This document shows positions 11,568 to 19,486 of a DNA stretch of 64,000 bases, piece by piece; within the stretch, counting starts at the first letter, position 1, and the number at the start of each line of letters is the position of its first letter. The translations under genes were made by a program, and so were the position numbers. Under the pieces are notes generated by a model. The model had not been told where the DNA came from. It did no database searches and was given only the letters and a program-made list of their open reading frames with translations. Source of the DNA: Algoriphagus ornithinivorans (lineage in GTDB: Bacteria > Bacteroidota > Bacteroidia > Cytophagales > Cyclobacteriaceae); assembly GCF_900115305.1 (NCBI RefSeq), contig NZ_FOVW01000010.1, positions 91,296 to 155,295 on the forward strand, read 5' to 3'.

Positions 11568-11660
11568 GAGATTTATATTTGATCGGGAAGATAAAAACTT
11601 TCTATGCTTTTTACCCATTTAATCTCCGCGTTTAAATGAGAAAACTGGCGATTCAAATTA

Positions 11661-11721
11661 TTTTTTAGAATTAGTCTTAATAATAAAGATTCTTGTTTTA
11701 ATTTTGTCCAAGTCTAAATAA
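11661..11721 (+). promoter_or_regulatory. Two tandem operator-like palindromes before the PepSY gene
   Basis: Two 23-base sites with 9-base arms and a 5-base spacer lie 38 bases apart. Site 1 (11661-11683) has arms TTTTTTAGA and TCTTAATAA. Site 2 (11699-11721) has arms TAATTTTGT and TCTAAATAA. Both approximate an ideal TTATTTAGA-N5-TCTAAATAA. Site 2 overlaps a -7 motif TAATTTTG (11699-11706) and ends 11 bases before the ATG, where a repressor would block transcription. An iron-responsive regulator is a reasonable guess given the gene that follows. Confidence 0.4.
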
Positions 11722-11732
11722 GAAAGATATCC

Positions 11733-12953
11733 ATGGCTCAGAAATCTACTCTTTGGAAGAAAGTTCGTTCAGTATTTAATCAAATTCACCTCTATGCAGG
11801 TTTAATATCCGGCTTAGTGGTTATTGTAGTTTGCTTGAGTGGAACTATCTATGTCTACAATACTGAAATCAAGGAATGGGCTGATTCTGATAGATATTTT
11901 GTAGAAAAAGGAGAAGAATCCTTGTCTTTGGACGTGCTGAAATCTCAGATGGAAAGTAAGATGGAAGGAAAAGTGACTTCCGTCTTTGTATCTGAAGATC
12001 CTGAGAAGTCCGTTCAAATTGGATTTTTGAAAGCAGGAGAAGAGGGTAGAGGTACTACCTATTATGTGAATCCATATACTGCTGAAATTTTAGCAGATAA
12101 TTCCGAGCGAACTTCAACAGAGGAATTCATGAGCTATATGTTTTCTCTACACCGCTGGCTGATGATTGATAGAGTGGAGGAGCCGATTTTGGAAAGTATG
12201 GGTAATCGGGATTTAGGAAGATTTATAAACGGAATCGCCACTTCTTTATTTCTGCTGGGAGTTATTACCGGAATTTTCATTTGGGTTCCACAAAAAGTGA
12301 AAGGTTGGAAGCAAGGATTGAAAGTGAAATGGTCTGGAAACTGGAAGCGAATTAATCACGACCTACATAATACCTTAGCTTTTTATTCACTGATTGCATT
12401 GTTTATCATGTCCGCAACTGGTCTTTTCTGGTCATTTCAATGGTACAGGGAAGGCTGGCAGAAAACATGGGATACCTATCAGGCACCCCAGGAAGAAAAA
12501 TCTGAACCAGAGGAGATTATTGTTCCCGGACCAGCCAAAGAGTTCTCTTTAGATGCAGTATTAGCTTCTTCTCAGGAGATTTTGCCTTATGCTGGAAATA
12601 CAAGAATTTCCCTTCCTTCGGATGATTCCCAAACGATTGAAGTTACCAAGTATAGAACAGGATTTTTTGCAAGGGCGGGATCGGATCAGCTTTCTCTAGA
12701 TCAATCAAATCTCAGCTTGGTTAATCAAAAACTTTTTTCTGATATGTCAGTGCGGCAGCAAATCGGGAGATCCGTGAAAAGTCTACACACGGGTGAGATT
12801 TTTGGGTCCTTCACGAAGTTTCTATGGTTTGTGGCTTGTCTTATTGCAACTTCACTACCTATAACAGGAACTTTGATCTGGTGGAATAAAAGGAAGAAAA
12901 AATCTGCGAAGAAAAAGTCAAAGGGTAAAACTGAGGTTGCACAAATGGCTTAA
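11733..12953 (+). CDS. PepSY-associated membrane protein (iron-regulated membrane protein type)
   Basis: A 406-residue inner-membrane protein with four hydrophobic helices: one near residues 20-40 (GLISGLVVIVVCLSGTIYVY), two central ones (ATSLFLLGVITGIFIW and YSLIALFIMSATGLFWSF) and a C-terminal one (FVACLIATSLPITGTLIWW). Several histidines near the helices (QIHLY, SLHRW, NHDLHN, SLHTGE) fit the PepSY_TM family, where they may bind haem or metal. Members usually accompany siderophore receptors and may reduce or release iron in the periplasm. No TonB receptor is nearby here. The two palindromes before the gene suggest metal control. The lysine-rich tail KRKKKSAKKKSK faces the cytoplasm. Confidence 0.92.
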   Translation: MAQKSTLWKKVRSVFNQIHLYAGLISGLVVIVVCLSGTIYVYNTEIKEWADSDRYFVEKGEESLSLDVLKSQMESKMEGKVTSVFVSEDPEKSVQIGFLKAGEEGRGTTYYVNPYTAEILADNSERTSTEEFMSYMFSLHRWLMIDRVEEPILESMGNRDLGRFINGIATSLFLLGVITGIFIWVPQKVKGWKQGLKVKWSGNWKRINHDLHNTLAFYSLIALFIMSATGLFWSFQWYREGWQKTWDTYQAPQEEKSEPEEIIVPGPAKEFSLDAVLASSQEILPYAGNTRISLPSDDSQTIEVTKYRTGFFARAGSDQLSLDQSNLSLVNQKLFSDMSVRQQIGRSVKSLHTGEIFGSFTKFLWFVACLIATSLPITGTLIWWNKRKKKSAKKKSKGKTEVAQMA

Positions 12954-12995
12954 GACCTTTCAGGGTTTTGGGAGAAATATGCCTTAAATTGAGGC

Positions 12996-14096
12996 ATGAA
13001 AAAACTTCTTCTACTCTGTTTATTCTTTTTGTTTGCCTTTGGTTCTGCTTTCTCCCAAGAGAAAAGCTGGATGCTAGGCCCCTTCCTTAGGCCTAATAAT
13101 GCTGTGCCAATCATCAGCCCTGATCCAGAAAGCACTTTTCTGGACCCCATGAGTCAGAGAACTGTTTTTTGGGAATCCATGGCAACCTTTAATCCTGCAG
13201 CCATTGTCAAGGATGGAAAGATTCATGTCCTGTATCGTGCAGAAGAAAAGTTGGGGGAAAAGGAGATTGGCGGGCATACTTCCAGAATTGGGATGGCTAT
13301 TTCTTCCGATGGAATCAATTTCGATAGAAAATCAAGCCCGATATTTTTTCCCGGCAATGATAATCAAAAGGAATTTGAATGGACCGGAGGCAGCGAAGAT
13401 CCTCGAATAGTTGAGACTGAGGATGGCTTGTATGTTCTAACCTATACGCAGTGGAATAGGGATGTGCCAAGACTTGCTGTGGCTATTTCAAAGGATTTAT
13501 ATAACTGGGAGAAAAAGGGTCCTATTTTTATCAATTGGAAGGAAGGCAAGTACCATAACGTTGAGTCAAAATCCGGAGCCATAGTAACCAAATTGGTAGA
13601 CGGGAAATTGGTGGCTGCTAAAATCAACGGAAAATATTGGATGTATTATGGTGTTCCGCATATTTGGCTAGCAAGTTCTGAGGATTTGATTAATTGGACA
13701 CCGGTAGAAAACCATGAAGGAAATAGAGTGCCTGTTTTGAGTCCCAGACCAGGATATTTTGATTCTTGGTTGGTAGAAGCTGGACCGCCGCCTATTTTGA
13801 CAGAAGATGGAATTGTGGTGTTGTATAATGCAGGAAACTCGCAAGCTGTGGGTGTTCAAAACTTGGGCAATCGGGTGTATACAGGTGGTCAGGCGCTTTT
13901 TGATGTGAATGAACCTTGGAAATTAGTAGATAGAACTGATGAGCCATTTATCCAGCCCGAACTACCATTCGAGAAGTCTGGGCAATATCCGGAAGGGACT
14001 ACCTTTCTAGAAGGCTTGGTTTATTTCCAAGGAGCTTGGTACTTGTATTATGGTACAGCGGATAGTATGGTTGGGGTAGTTGTAGATAGAGATTAG
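12996..14096 (+). CDS. Secreted GH130-like glycosidase/phosphorylase
   Basis: A cleavable signal peptide (LLLLCLFFLFAFGSAFSQ) is followed by a five-bladed beta-propeller of the GH130 kind, 366 residues in all. Typical blade motifs are ATFNPAAIVKDGKIHVLYRA, GGSEDPRIVETEDGLYVLTY, LASSEDLINW and a final WYLYYGTADSMVGV. The Asp in SEDPRI matches the family's proton-donor position. GH130 enzymes cleave or phosphorolyse beta-mannosides, so a role in mannan or N-glycan use is likely, with the exact linkage unclear. Export suggests a hydrolase, because phosphorolysis needs cytoplasmic products. The neighbouring phosphatase gene may be co-transcribed. A purine-rich tract starts right after the stop codon. 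Confidence 0.88.
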   Translation: MKKLLLLCLFFLFAFGSAFSQEKSWMLGPFLRPNNAVPIISPDPESTFLDPMSQRTVFWESMATFNPAAIVKDGKIHVLYRAEEKLGEKEIGGHTSRIGMAISSDGINFDRKSSPIFFPGNDNQKEFEWTGGSEDPRIVETEDGLYVLTYTQWNRDVPRLAVAISKDLYNWEKKGPIFINWKEGKYHNVESKSGAIVTKLVDGKLVAAKINGKYWMYYGVPHIWLASSEDLINWTPVENHEGNRVPVLSPRPGYFDSWLVEAGPPPILTEDGIVVLYNAGNSQAVGVQNLGNRVYTGGQALFDVNEPWKLVDRTDEPFIQPELPFEKSGQYPEGTTFLEGLVYFQGAWYLYYGTADSMVGVVVDRD

Positions 14097-14097
14097 A

Positions 14098-14158
14098 GGC
14101 GAGAGACGAGAAGCGAGAAATGAGAAGCGAGAGAACTGATGCGAGAAGTAAGAGACTC
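14098..14158 (+). repeat. Purine-rich GAGAAGCGAGA-type tract after the GH130 gene
   Basis: Immediately after the stop codon come GCGAGAGACGAGAAGCGAGA, then AATGAGAAGCGAGAGA, CTGATGCGAGAAGTAAGAGA and CTCG. It is the longest and most regular of the four tracts in the window, with GAGAAGCGAGA present twice at a spacing of 15 bases. No open frame or hairpin is evident. Confidence 0.65.
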
Positions 14159-14270
14159 GAAGTTATATTTATGAGAGAAATTAGGATTAGGTATAATTTC
14201 TATGGGAGTTGCCTAGGGTTTGAGTGAAAAGTTTAAAATGAAGTTTTAAGAGAGAATACCTTCAATTGCT

Positions 14271-15353
14271 ATGAATAGTAAGTTGCTTTTTTCAACCATT
14301 TTGGTGGTTTTATCGGGTTTTGCTCAAGCTCAAGAAGCCAAAAACATTATTTTGATCACCTTGGATGGCTTAAGGTGGCAGGAAGTTTTTTCGGGAGCTG
14401 ATTCTTTATTTCTCAGAGATGCCGAAATGGTCAAAAACCCTCAAGGCTTATACAATGAATTCTGGGAGACTAATCCCGTCAAAAGAAGGGAAGTTCTGCT
14501 TCCATTTTTTTGGAACACAATTGCTTCTACAGGACAGCTTTATGGAAATCGCCAATTGGGAAATAAGGTAAATAACCAAAATACCCATTGGTTTTCCTAT
14601 CCGGGTTACAATGAAATTTTGAGTGGTTTTGCTGATGATCAACGAATCAACTCAAATGATAAAATTAATAACCCCAACAAGACCTTCTTGGAATATCTCA
14701 ACCAAAAGGAAGGTTTTGCCGGTAAGGTTTTGGCTTTCGGCTCTTGGGATGTTTTTCCTTATATCATCAATGAGGAAAGAAGCGGAATTCCTGTGAATGC
14801 AGGTTTTGATCAGGCTGAAGGAGAGCACTTGTCTGATAAAGAAGAGTTACTGAATAGATTACAGACAGAGATTATTGGACCTTGGACCGAAGTTCGATTG
14901 GACGCCTTTACCCATCATTTTGCTATGGAGGCATTGAAAAACCAAAGACCAAGAGCATTGTATATTGCCTATGGTGAAACAGACGATTGGGCGCATGAGA
15001 ACCATTACGATAGATATCTTTGGGCTGCCAGGCAAACCGATGATTACATCAAAGAAATCTGGGAATGGGTTCAAAGTGATTCTGAATACCGAGATAACAC
15101 CACCCTCATTATCACTACAGATCATGGAAGAGGAGTTAGAAAGGATACCTGGTTGGGACATGGATCTTCCATTCCGGAATCCAGCGAAACTTGGATTGCT
15201 CTATTGGGAGCAGGAATAAGCCCTCGAGGTGAAATTTCAGAAAAGGGGCAATGGTATAATGCACAAATTGCCCGAACGATTTTTGAAATGCTAGGCTTCG
15301 AGTACCCTGATGAAAAGGCAGCTAAGTCCTTGAAATTGACATCAAGTAACTAG
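14271..15353 (+). CDS. Secreted alkaline-phosphatase-superfamily hydrolase
   Basis: The 360-residue protein starts with a signal peptide ending near AQAQ and continues with NIILITLDGLRWQEVFSGAD, the first metal-binding strand of the alkaline phosphatase superfamily. Later metal-ligand motifs are YGETDDWAHENHYDRY and ITTDHGRG followed by a downstream GHGS. The fold covers sulfatases, phosphodiesterases and phosphoglycerate mutases. The sulfatase signature CxPSR is absent, so a phosphate ester or diester is the likelier substrate, acting in the periplasm. It is not closely similar to the pyrophosphatase gene at 20.9 kb. It is 174 bases downstream of the GH130 gene on the same strand. Confidence 0.9.
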   Translation: MNSKLLFSTILVVLSGFAQAQEAKNIILITLDGLRWQEVFSGADSLFLRDAEMVKNPQGLYNEFWETNPVKRREVLLPFFWNTIASTGQLYGNRQLGNKVNNQNTHWFSYPGYNEILSGFADDQRINSNDKINNPNKTFLEYLNQKEGFAGKVLAFGSWDVFPYIINEERSGIPVNAGFDQAEGEHLSDKEELLNRLQTEIIGPWTEVRLDAFTHHFAMEALKNQRPRALYIAYGETDDWAHENHYDRYLWAARQTDDYIKEIWEWVQSDSEYRDNTTLIITTDHGRGVRKDTWLGHGSSIPESSETWIALLGAGISPRGEISEKGQWYNAQIARTIFEMLGFEYPDEKAAKSLKLTSSN

Positions 15354-15588
15354 CCGGGTCTACTTTTTTAGCCTTAAGATATTCTCTAGCGCACTTTTGA
15401 TTTTTAAAATAGAAACAGAGGCTTTCTGAAATTCCATTTGACTTCTTGAGCATGAGAGAATGCAAAATTGCGAAGCTGGAAGATGATTGGTTGAAATTAA
15501 CTAACCATGAATCCAATTTCTAGAAATCACTTTAACTCAGTCTGTCAAAATTAGATTTTCGAGAAAGCCTCCATCTTTCCAAGATGAA
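15354..15588. other. Intergenic stretch without a supported gene
   Basis: A 235-base gap between the phosphatase-superfamily gene and ssb (convergent). A minus-strand frame of 64 codons crosses it and overlaps the end of the upstream gene by 32 bases; it contains the fragment CAREYLKAKKVDPASYLM, which may be a decayed gene end, but nothing supports expression. No strong hairpin is apparent. Confidence 0.4.
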
Positions 15589-15927
15589 TTAAGGTTTTGA
15601 ACCCATCAACATCACCTCGCTGACTACCACCTCGGTAATATATTTTTTTACTCCGTTTTTATCCGTGTAATTCCGGCTGCTCAATTTTCCTTCTATGCCG
15701 ATTTCAGAACCTTTATCCGTGTATTTTTCCAAAATATCTACCTGCTTGTCCCAGATAACCAAATTATGCCAAGTGGTTTCGGTGACTTTTTCACCTTGCT
15801 GATTTCTGTAAGTTTCATTAGTGGCTAACCTGATTTTCCCAAGCTTTTTTCCTGATTCCAAAGTCTTTACTTCGACTTTGTCTGCCATTCTTCCGATGAG
15901 TTGTACTCTGTTTTTAAGCGCATTCAT
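15589..15927 (-). CDS. ssb: Short single-stranded DNA-binding protein lacking the acidic tail
   Basis: A 112-residue OB-fold protein: MNALKNRVQLIGRMADKVEV, GKIRLATNETYRNQQGEKV, TTWHNLVIWDKQVDILEKY and GIEGKLSSRNYTDKNGVKKY are characteristic SSB strands. It ends in EVVVSEVMLMGSKP. The flexible linker and acidic DDDIPF-like tip used by housekeeping SSBs to recruit repair and replication proteins are missing. It is therefore probably an accessory paralogue, such as those used in natural transformation or stress, while the main ssb lies elsewhere. The start at MNALKN is chosen because the upstream extension is not SSB-like. It stands alone between a convergent gene and a long gap. Confidence 0.92.
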   Translation of the reverse strand: MNALKNRVQLIGRMADKVEVKTLESGKKLGKIRLATNETYRNQQGEKVTETTWHNLVIWDKQVDILEKYTDKGSEIGIEGKLSSRNYTDKNGVKKYITEVVVSEVMLMGSKP

Positions 15928-16409
15928 AATAGTTATAGTTTTAGTGTGAAATAATTTTTCGCCTTTGGCAAAATGTTGATTCAAAGTTGCAGGATAGGCG
16001 ATCAGTTAGTCGGGAGGCAGTCGATAGTATCCGATAGCAGTCGTTTGTTGTCGGATAATTGGACTTTAGGAGACCCAATTCAAAAAAATCAAAAAAAAGT
16101 TTAGTGATTTTTTATGCCTTTTTGTTGGATAGGTCTTTTATTACTAGGCTGTACCTAGCTAAGGACTTATTTGATTAGTAAGAGAAAGGTTGATAAAGAA
16201 TAAATTTCAGTTCAATTATTTACTGTATCATTACCAATAAGTTGGTCATAAATACATTTTATAAATAATCTGATTATCCGCAATCATGCTAGTTGACAAA
16301 AAGATTTAATTAGTTGTTTTCGGTAAGAAAGCGGAAATCCATATTAAACAAGTTGACATTGAAAAAGTCAGTTTTCTTATCTTTACCTATATCAAAATTG
16401 ATTTAAAAT
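15928..16409. other. 482-base intergenic region with AGTCG-type short repeats
   Basis: Just upstream of ssb, 16004-16057 contains several AGTCG/GTCGG units: TTAGTCGGGAGGCAGTCGA, TAGTATCCGATAGCAGTCG and TTTGTTGTCGG. The rest (16080-16350) is AT-rich with no open frame of note. A promoter-like pair near 16353-16385 serves the next gene. Confidence 0.5.
16353..16385 (+). promoter_or_regulatory. Promoter-like pair before the 85-residue protein gene
   Basis: TTGACA (16353-16358) and TATCTTTA (16378-16385) are 19 bases apart, close to the Bacteroidota consensus with one mismatch in the -7 element. The start codon follows 24 bases later. Confidence 0.5.
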
Positions 16410-16667
16410 ATGAGTTTGAACCTAGCATATTACAGAAAATCAGACTGGAGCAAATTGATAGAGATGATTGATGATCCTGAAAAAATGCATGATACTTGGG
16501 AAGAGTGGTACCAAGACTTTTTGAGGGTCGAAAAACAATTAAAGTCTTTAGGTTTTTCACCTAAAAGAATCACAGTCGATTTGGATAAGCTGAAGGAATT
16601 TTGTCTTCAAAAGAGAATCAAGATTGACGGAAATGCCAGATCTTCCTATGTTAGCTCATTAAGTTAA
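16410..16667 (+). CDS. Conserved small protein of unknown function
   Basis: An 85-residue soluble protein with no signal or membrane segment. It contains TWEEWYQDFLRVEKQLKSLG, then ITVDLDKLKEFCLQKRIKID and GNARSSYV. The pattern (aromatic-rich helix, then D-L-D-K-L, then I-K-I-D-x-x-A-R-S) resembles small proteins I remember from Bacteroidota and Cyanobacteria that have no assigned function. A good promoter-like pair precedes it and codon use looks ordinary, so it is probably a real, separately expressed gene. There is no toxin-antitoxin partner next to it. Confidence 0.75.
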   Translation: MSLNLAYYRKSDWSKLIEMIDDPEKMHDTWEEWYQDFLRVEKQLKSLGFSPKRITVDLDKLKEFCLQKRIKIDGNARSSYVSSLS

Positions 16668-16757
16668 AATCTCGTTAGTTATTAAACTGACGAATAATTC
16701 AAGGAAAATTTATAATCGCTGAATATCTTATCATCAAATTATAGTTATTTTGAATTC

Positions 16758-16964
16758 ATGGTCGTTCAACTAGATTCAACCATCACTTGCCCAAATTGTG
16801 GATTTCAAAAAAGAGAGCATATGCCTGAAGATGCCTGTGTTTTCTTTTATGAATGTGTGCAATGTAAAACTATACTCAAACCTCTTCCTGGTGACTGTTG
16901 CGTTTTTTGCAGTTATGGAACAGAGAAATGTCCACCGATTCAAAAAGGTAATTCTTGTTGTTGA
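16758..16964 (+). CDS. GDCCVxC domain small cysteine-rich protein
   Basis: A 68-residue protein with 11 cysteines. A CPNCG knuckle at Cys11/14 and further cysteines at 27, 33 and 36 precede the motif GDCCVFCSYGTEKCPPIQ (Cys47, 48, 51, 58), which defines the GDCCVxC family. In some organisms one cysteine of that motif is selenocysteine; here all are ordinary cysteines and no in-frame TGA occurs. The chemistry suggests metal or mercury binding or a redox function, and relatives often sit near heavy-metal genes, but none is seen here. The VOC gene follows after 30 bases and could be co-transcribed. Confidence 0.85.
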   Translation: MVVQLDSTITCPNCGFQKREHMPEDACVFFYECVQCKTILKPLPGDCCVFCSYGTEKCPPIQKGNSCC

Positions 16965-16994
16965 ATTAGTCACAACTTAATAAAATTGAATTCT

Positions 16995-17351
16995 ATGCTC
17001 ACTGCAATCCACCCCAAGCTTCCCATGAGGGACAAGAACCTAACTCAAAAATATTATTGTGATCAATTGGGGTGTGAGGTCTTGGGGAATGTTGACTATG
17101 AGGATTACCTTATGTTAAAGAAAGATCATATTGAGATTCATTTTTTTCGGTTTAAGGATTTGGACCCCAAAGAGAACTACGGTCAGGTTTATATCCGTGT
17201 CACGGGTATCGAAAAATACTATCAATCCTTAATTGAGAAAAGAGTAGCTATTCATCCCAATGGACCGCTACAACTCAAGCCTTGGGGGCAAAAGGAATTT
17301 GCTTTACTTGATCCGGATAATAACCTCTTGACTTTTGGTGAGTCGATATAA
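16995..17351 (+). CDS. VOC family (glyoxalase/bleomycin-resistance-like) protein
   Basis: A 118-residue single VOC module built of two beta-alpha-beta-beta-beta units: TAIHPKLPMRDKNLTQKYYC, then MLKKDHIEIHFFRF, VYIRVTGIEKYYQSL and KEFALLDPDNNLLTFGE. Its size and the pattern match bleomycin-resistance-type binding proteins, which dimerise to enclose a ligand. Catalytic activity cannot be inferred because the metal-ligand pattern of true glyoxalases is incomplete. The start is the ATG at MLTAIHP; a TTG three codons earlier is also possible. Confidence 0.87.
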   Translation: MLTAIHPKLPMRDKNLTQKYYCDQLGCEVLGNVDYEDYLMLKKDHIEIHFFRFKDLDPKENYGQVYIRVTGIEKYYQSLIEKRVAIHPNGPLQLKPWGQKEFALLDPDNNLLTFGESI

Positions 17352-17413
17352 AAAGCTATTTGAAATTTTACTTCGATCTTTTTAGACTGAATAGAAGCCC
17401 TTATTTTTCCAGG

Positions 17414-18022
17414 ATGAAAGCAATTTTGCTACTAATTATTCTTCTTACACCGCTTACTCTTATTGCCCAAACTGGCTATAAAGATGAAATGGGAAGGGAT
17501 GTAAGCAGAGAGTATTTTGAAAATCAAATTTTGGAAGGTCCCTATTTTGGTATTCCAGATGGAGAAGGAGGAAAAATATTGGTTCATAGGATGCCGTTTG
17601 GAAAGGTGGATCCCCAAGCATTTTTTGAGAAAACAGGAAATCTGGATGCGCTGAATCAAGGTAAATCACTGATTGTGATTTTTTACCCTGGCCAAGATGA
17701 ATGTAATTCCACTGGTTCGGGAGATCGGACTAAGTCCTTTGAGAAGGAGCACAAAACTTTAATTAAATGGGCGGAAAAGGCTAATGCAGCTCCACCGATT
17801 TATCTTTATTCCAATCCCTCAGGCTTGGAAAGGTTTAAGGATGTAGTTAGCTGGAAATCTGATCCGGATGGAGTATTTTCCCAAACATTTTTTCGATATC
17901 CCTATCCTTGCGGAAGTTTTGTGGTGATACATCCATCGGGGGAGTTTCGAGGAATCTTAGGGGGATACCCTCTCAACCAAATTCAAGTTGCACTTAAAAA
18001 ACTTCAGCGTGCCAACAGATAA
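17414..18022 (+). CDS. Exported protein, possible thioredoxin-like fold
   Basis: A 202-residue protein with a clear cleavable signal peptide (AILLLIILLTPLTLIAQ). The mature part has a strand SLIVIFYPGQDECNST and a late segment PCGSFVVIHPSGEFRGILGG followed by an amphipathic helix, an order that recalls the strand-helix and cis-proline region of thioredoxin-like proteins. There is no CxxC motif, so a redox activity is doubtful. I do not recognise the family. The ATG at MKAILLL is preferred to an upstream TTG because it starts the signal. Its last 14 bases overlap the acetyltransferase gene if the GTG start is right. Confidence 0.8.
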   Translation: MKAILLLIILLTPLTLIAQTGYKDEMGRDVSREYFENQILEGPYFGIPDGEGGKILVHRMPFGKVDPQAFFEKTGNLDALNQGKSLIVIFYPGQDECNSTGSGDRTKSFEKEHKTLIKWAEKANAAPPIYLYSNPSGLERFKDVVSWKSDPDGVFSQTFFRYPYPCGSFVVIHPSGEFRGILGGYPLNQIQVALKKLQRANR

Positions 18023-18539
18023 GATTGATCTCACTATCACTGCCCTTAAAAAGGAGGAATTACCAGAGCTGGTAGAGATGGCCAGAAAAGCATTTATAGA
18101 AGCTTTCACAGAGGGTAATAAACCCGAGAATGTAAGGACATACTTAAATGAAGCATTTGCGTATTCCCAAATTACCAAAGAATTTGAAGAACCTGCATCA
18201 CATTTTTATGTTGCCAAATTGGAGGGTACCATCATAGGCTATACCAAGCTGAATGAAGTACCTGCCCAAACTGATATTCATGATCCAGAGAGTTTGGAAA
18301 TAGCTCGTTTGTATGTTTTGGAAGAATACCTCGGGAAAGGTATTGGAAAGAAATTATTGGATTTTGGGATCAAATTCGGCAAGGAAAAAGGTAAAAAATA
18401 TCTTTGGTTGGGTGTTTGGGAGCATAATGCCAGAGCTATCCGTTTTTATGAAAAAAATGGATTGAGAATTTTTGCTGATCATCCTTTTCCTTTCGGGGAT
18501 GAAATTCAAACAGATTATTTAATGAGGATTGATTTCTAA
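18009..18539 (+). CDS. GNAT family N-acetyltransferase
   Basis: A 176-residue acetyl-CoA-dependent transferase. The core is complete: LTITALKKEELPELVEMARK at the N-terminus, FYVAKLEGTIIGYTKL, motif A ARLYVLEEYLGKGIGKKLL with the pyrophosphate-binding G-K-G-I-G-K loop, and motif B WLGVWEHNARAIRFYEKNGL. Such proteins acetylate small amines, antibiotics or protein N-termini; the substrate cannot be told. No ATG is available at the right place, so a GTG overlapping the preceding gene is proposed; a TTG seven codons upstream is the alternative. The overlap suggests co-expression with the exported protein. Confidence 0.88.
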   Translation: MPTDKIDLTITALKKEELPELVEMARKAFIEAFTEGNKPENVRTYLNEAFAYSQITKEFEEPASHFYVAKLEGTIIGYTKLNEVPAQTDIHDPESLEIARLYVLEEYLGKGIGKKLLDFGIKFGKEKGKKYLWLGVWEHNARAIRFYEKNGLRIFADHPFPFGDEIQTDYLMRIDF

Positions 18540-18606
18540 TTGAGTGCTGAATTCTTCTTTTTCCTTTGTTTTGTTTTTTAGTTATGCATAATCCTAATTT
18601 TTTAAT

Positions 18607-19422
18607 ATGTTCATGTTTTCTTTTTATGAAATGGAAAATGAAGAGTTAGAAATACCCAAGCTATACTCGTATTTCGGAATTTGTTTGGCTACATTTTTTG
18701 GAGGACCCTTGGCAGGAGGGGTATTAATTTATAAGAACCTTCATGTTTTAAATGAAAGAAGTAAAGGGCTTAAGATTGTCATTTTATTCTTCATCTTTCA
18801 GGTTCTCTTATTTTGCTTTATTATCTTCTTGCCCAAATATTTCGTCAATCAAATTCCTAATTTTTTAATCCCGTTTTTGACCGCCCTGATAGTCTATCAA
18901 AGCTCAAAAAAATTATTTGGTGAGGAATTAAAGTTTAGAGAGATAAATGAAATAAAGCCGAAAGGAAACTTAAAGGCCCTAGGAATCGGATTTTTGGTTT
19001 TACTGCTATCCAGCTCAATTTTCTTATCATTTGCAATTCCAATGAGGCTTTTGAGTGATCCTGTAGAATTTGAAAATTTTTTGGTGGACTTTGCTGATAA
19101 TGAGGCCAAAACTGCAGATTTCAATGATCATTTTTTCAATTTATCAGACTCCGAGCTGGCCTCTTACTTTCAAAATGATTATCTGCCTATTTGGTATGAA
19201 AACAAAGAATTGATTCAGGAAATAAAAGAATCAGACATCCAATTGAGTTGGGATTTGGAAAAGAAGCTTGAACTTTTGGATAAATACACGGACAAAAGAA
19301 TTTTGGTCGGAGAAGTATTTTTGAAAGATTATAAAAATAGACACGCTACCTATATAGAAGATATTAATCTAATTATGGGCGATATACATGATATTCTAAG
19401 GGAGCTGGAGGAGCTTTATTAA
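18607..19422 (+). CDS. Membrane protein of unknown function
   Basis: A 271-residue protein with four hydrophobic helices in the first 160 residues: SYFGICLATFFGGPLAGGVL, a pair near LFFIFQVLLFCFIIF and FLIPFLTALIVYQ, and GIGFLVLLLSSSIFLSFAIP. The C-terminal 100 residues are hydrophilic, acidic and helical, with heptad-like spacing (QEIKESDIQLSWDLEKKLEL), and are probably outside the cytoplasmic membrane on one side. I do not recognise the family. The coding frame is clean and the base use resembles neighbours. It is followed by the convergent GH144-type gene. Confidence 0.78.
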   Translation: MFMFSFYEMENEELEIPKLYSYFGICLATFFGGPLAGGVLIYKNLHVLNERSKGLKIVILFFIFQVLLFCFIIFLPKYFVNQIPNFLIPFLTALIVYQSSKKLFGEELKFREINEIKPKGNLKALGIGFLVLLLSSSIFLSFAIPMRLLSDPVEFENFLVDFADNEAKTADFNDHFFNLSDSELASYFQNDYLPIWYENKELIQEIKESDIQLSWDLEKKLELLDKYTDKRILVGEVFLKDYKNRHATYIEDINLIMGDIHDILRELEELY

Positions 19423-19486
19423 ACTGATTTTTATAGAATCTATGCCTTCAAATCCAGATTCCAATAGAAGTCGAAACGCATATTTT

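Noticed and set aside
15322..15516. 64-codon minus-strand frame between the phosphatase-superfamily gene and ssb
   Set aside because: It overlaps the neighbouring gene and has no domain or start context; the fragment CAREYLKAKK may be a relic but cannot be assigned.
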